Assembly: GCA_019454705.1 (NCBI GenBank)
Contig: JACFNS010000023.1
Location: forward strand, 5,825 to 14,343
Source of the DNA: Taibaiella sp.
GTDB taxonomy: Bacteria > Bacteroidota > Bacteroidia > Chitinophagales > Chitinophagaceae
Reading direction: 5' to 3'
Length of the DNA stretch: 8,519 nt
The position numbers and the translations under genes were made by a program. Within the stretch, counting starts at the first letter, position 1, and each line of letters begins with the position of its first letter. Positions 6,875 through 8,519 of the stretch are shown here, in pieces. The notes under the pieces are model-generated. The model saw nothing but the letters and a program-made list of their open reading frames with translations, did no database searches and was not told where the DNA came from.

Positions 6875-8131
6875 TTAATGCGAGCGTATTGCGGCTACAG
6901 GGTCGAGGCGGGAGGCGGAACGTGCAGGGATAAAACCCGCCAACACACCTACTGTAGCCGAGATACCTATGCCAATGAAAAAGTTCTGTAAAGATAATGT
7001 AACAGGGAAATCGGCAGCATAAGTAAGTATAACAGCCAGCAGCAAGACAAATACTATGCCTATCAGCCCACCCGTAATGCAGAGTGTGATGGCCTCTACC
7101 AGGAACTCCAGCAAAATACTGCGGGAGCGGGCACCGATTGCTTTTTTCAGCCCTATCATTTTAGTGCGTTCCTTTACTGTTACAAACATGATATTGGCGA
7201 TACCAAATGCCCCCACTATAAGTGAGAAAGCCCCAATCACCCCGCCAATCATATTGATAGAACTGAACATCATATTCAGCCTTTCCGTTATCTGGCTGAG
7301 TTGGTTGACTGCGAAGTTGTTCTTCTCGCCCGGTGGCACCCTTCTTATCCTACGCAGGGCGCCTTCTACCTCCAGGCGTGCATCCTGCACGTTGACATCA
7401 GTGCCCGTCTTTATGACCAATGTAGGGTCGTTATTGAAAGAAGTAACATCGACCATAGCTGCCGCAGTATAATAGGGGTAAATAATACCCCTGTCGAAAT
7501 TGAAACCGGATATACTCTGGCCTGACTTGCGCATGACGCCCACCACGTTGAAGCCCCTGCCGTGGAAGGTAATCTTTTTGCCTACAGGGTCGGTGCCGGA
7601 GGGGAAGAGGGTTTCCGCCACTTCGTAACCCAGAACCACCGAATTGTTACCGCCCTCAGTTTCGGACAAGCTGAGGTAACGGCCGTTCTCGATTTCCACT
7701 CCCTGTATTTTATCGAAATGGGTAGTAACAGCATAACCTGTGATGCCGGAAATCTCCTGGTCGAAGTGCTTGATGGTCAGCCCCCCGTCGCGGTAAGAAA
7801 GCGCTGCATATTCAATTGTCTTAACATCGTGCTGCACAGCCTTCAGCTCTTTGGGGCCCATGCTGGGCCTGCGCAGGAACTCCCACCATTTGTATTCCCC
7901 TCCCTCATCCATCCAGGGCCAGCGGCCGATATACAGTACATCGCTGCCGAGCCCGGAAATTTCATTCCTGATATTATTCTTCATGCTATCCAAAACGGTG
8001 AACACGGCTATGATACAGAAGATACCGATAGTGATACCCAGCAGGGACAGGAAGGTCCGCAGCTTGTTGGCACGCAGCTCGTGCATGGCTTGTACTATAC
8101 TGGTATATATGATTTGCCCTAAGTGGTTCAT
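6875..8131 (-). CDS. ABC transporter permease, MacB/FtsX family
   Basis: A 418-residue inner-membrane permease of the MacB/LolC type (type VII ABC) that transmits ATPase motion to a periplasmic domain rather than forming a classical channel. Order of parts: a cytosolic N-terminal helix (SIVQAMHELRANKLRTFLSLLGI), membrane segment 1 at about 26-47, a large MacB-PCD periplasmic domain at about 50-290, then the FtsX domain with membrane segments at about 294-316, 345-370 and 383-403. TVKERTKMIGLKKAIGAR at 318-335 is the conserved cytoplasmic coupling segment, and the C-terminus ARSASRLDPVAAIRSH is the typical end. Length and motifs are complete. ATG 8131 is chosen because it gives the standard N-terminus; GGCGG stands just upstream. 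No ATP-binding subunit lies in the window, so the partner ATPase must be encoded beyond the right edge or elsewhere. Confidence 0.95.
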   Translation of the reverse strand: MNHLGQIIYTSIVQAMHELRANKLRTFLSLLGITIGIFCIIAVFTVLDSMKNNIRNEISGLGSDVLYIGRWPWMDEGGEYKWWEFLRRPSMGPKELKAVQHDVKTIEYAALSYRDGGLTIKHFDQEISGITGYAVTTHFDKIQGVEIENGRYLSLSETEGGNNSVVLGYEVAETLFPSGTDPVGKKITFHGRGFNVVGVMRKSGQSISGFNFDRGIIYPYYTAAAMVDVTSFNNDPTLVIKTGTDVNVQDARLEVEGALRRIRRVPPGEKNNFAVNQLSQITERLNMMFSSINMIGGVIGAFSLIVGAFGIANIMFVTVKERTKMIGLKKAIGARSRSILLEFLVEAITLCITGGLIGIVFVLLLAVILTYAADFPVTLSLQNFFIGIGISATVGVLAGFIPARSASRLDPVAAIRSH

Positions 8132-8173
8132 CCGCCAACAAATTTAGTGTTTCCCATTGAGGATTGTTCACAC

Positions 8174-8519
8174 CTATTTGCCTTCGGGCGGGAAATACAT
8201 TTTTCCAAATGTGTTGTATGGCTGTTGTGGTTGTTTCTTTTTCTCTTCCAGTTCACGGTCGGCCTCGGCGTGGAATTGCCGTACTTCTTCGTCGGTAAGT
8301 ATATGTGGTGGCGGGGCATCGGCTTCGGCCTGTTTCTCCTGCTCGTAAAAGCTGGCGGACATGAGGTCTTTTTCCGGCGCGAGGTTTACCCCTAAATCCC
8401 CAGAAGGGGGACTTGTGTGGTGTAGCTCGTAAGTAAGATGTTCCGGATTGTTCCCTTGTTCCTCGATTAAGCTTTTTTCCGGCGCGAGTAGTTCTCCCCC
8501 GGCTCGTACCTCGCCACCC
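8174..8519 (-). CDS. Partial CDS: C-terminal end of an uncharacterised protein, running off the right edge
   Basis: An open minus-strand frame enters at the window edge and runs about 115 codons to TAG at 8174-8176. I do not recognise the protein. The last 60 or so residues look like a real, highly charged, helical and proline-containing tail: ILTDEEVRQFHAEADRELEE, then KKKQPQQPYNTFGKMYF and the end PPEGK. The part nearer the edge is of different character. It contains two similar blocks, LLAPEKSL and NLAPEKDL, 35 codons apart, with a Pro/Ser/Gly stretch (HHTSPPSGDLGV) between them that is encoded by a palindromic repeat-like element. An ATG at 8362 would give a stand-alone 62-residue protein and is the main alternative. 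A second minus-strand frame is also free of stops here, so openness alone is weak evidence. The stop lies 42 bases before the ABC permease start, compatible with being the upstream operon gene. Confidence 0.55.
   Translation of the reverse strand, partial: GGEVRAGGELLAPEKSLIEEQGNNPEHLTYELHHTSPPSGDLGVNLAPEKDLMSASFYEQEKQAEADAPPPHILTDEEVRQFHAEADRELEEKKKQPQQPYNTFGKMYFPPEGK
8369..8488. repeat. 15-base direct repeat, two copies 105 bases apart
   Basis: TTTTTCCGGCGCGAG occurs at 8369-8383 and again at 8474-8488. The 105-base spacing is a multiple of three, so both copies are read in the same frame on the minus strand, giving LAPEK each time. Looser similarity continues on one side (GTTTACCCC against TAGTTCTCCCCC). 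The shorter word GCTCGTA also occurs three times nearby, at 8341, 8425 and 8502. This suggests a degenerate tandem duplication, or a duplication flanking an inserted repeat unit. Confidence 0.7.
8389..8414. repeat. Short palindromic G/C-run element lying inside the right-edge reading frame
   Basis: The run of four C, TAAAT, four C, AGAA, five G, ACTT (8389-8414) contains the inverted pair TCCCC (8397-8401) and GGGGA (8407-8411) around a 5-base loop. Read on the minus strand it is AAGTCCCCCTTCTGGGG and then ATTTAGGGG, translated in frame as SPPSGDLG. Strings of this form (AAGTCCCC..., GGGGATTTAGGGG) are, from memory, common dispersed elements in Bacteroidota genomes; I could not check this. 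Its position between the two LAPEK copies suggests a repeat insertion that kept the frame open. Confidence 0.5.

Noticed and set aside
7562..8122. A long plus-strand open frame (about 186 codons) opposite the ABC permease, and similar ones opposite iaaA and the serine hydrolase.
   Set aside because: These are antisense shadows of strongly supported genes; their translations show no recognisable domain and they overlap conserved motifs on the other strand.
8139..8146. On the minus strand TAAATTTG matches the Bacteroidota -7 promoter consensus TAnnTTTG exactly, just before the ABC permease.
   Set aside because: Only 7 bases separate it from the ATG, so the message would be leaderless, and there is no convincing TTG-type -33 element at the right distance.

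Overview
The window looks like chromosomal DNA from a Bacteroidota bacterium, most likely Chitinophagales or a relative. This rests on three things: a TPR-plus-NarL-type histidine kinase architecture that is common in that phylum, a DUF2157-like membrane protein next to truA, and starts with no consistent Shine-Dalgarno sequence. The lineage is inferred from protein character; no rRNA or other marker gene is present. There are no tRNA or rRNA genes, CRISPR arrays, insertion sequences or phage genes, and no gene-free stretch exceeds 300 bases.

Left half, plus strand (82-4886). A TPR sensor histidine kinase reading frame is cut in two by one in-frame TAG at 604-606. It is followed by a secreted serine hydrolase of the class A beta-lactamase/DD-peptidase superfamily, a multi-pass DUF2157-like membrane protein, and truA (tRNA pseudouridine synthase A). 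The gaps are 41-59 bases, so co-transcription is possible but not demonstrated. The kinase region is visibly richer in A+T than the genes after it (sampled rows: 541-600 about 33% G+C, 2761-2820 about 62%).

Right half, minus strand (4883-8519). In transcription order there is the 3' end of an uncharacterised gene running off the right edge, a MacB/FtsX-type ABC transporter permease, a PyrR-like phosphoribosyltransferase, an isoaspartyl peptidase/L-asparaginase, and a small secreted protein of unknown function. The gaps are 42, 18, 39 and 9 bases, which looks like one operon. This operon converges on truA so tightly that the two stop codons share bases; a short perfect hairpin lies just inside the last minus-strand gene.

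The gene content is mostly ordinary and I see no convincing new multi-gene system. The points most worth a second look are the lone amber codon in the kinase gene and the right-hand edge. There, a palindromic G/C-run element and a 15-base direct repeat sit in frame in the coding sequence and appear to be translated. Also notable are the serine hydrolase with no recognisable class A deacylation motif and the unidentified secreted protein paired with the asparaginase.
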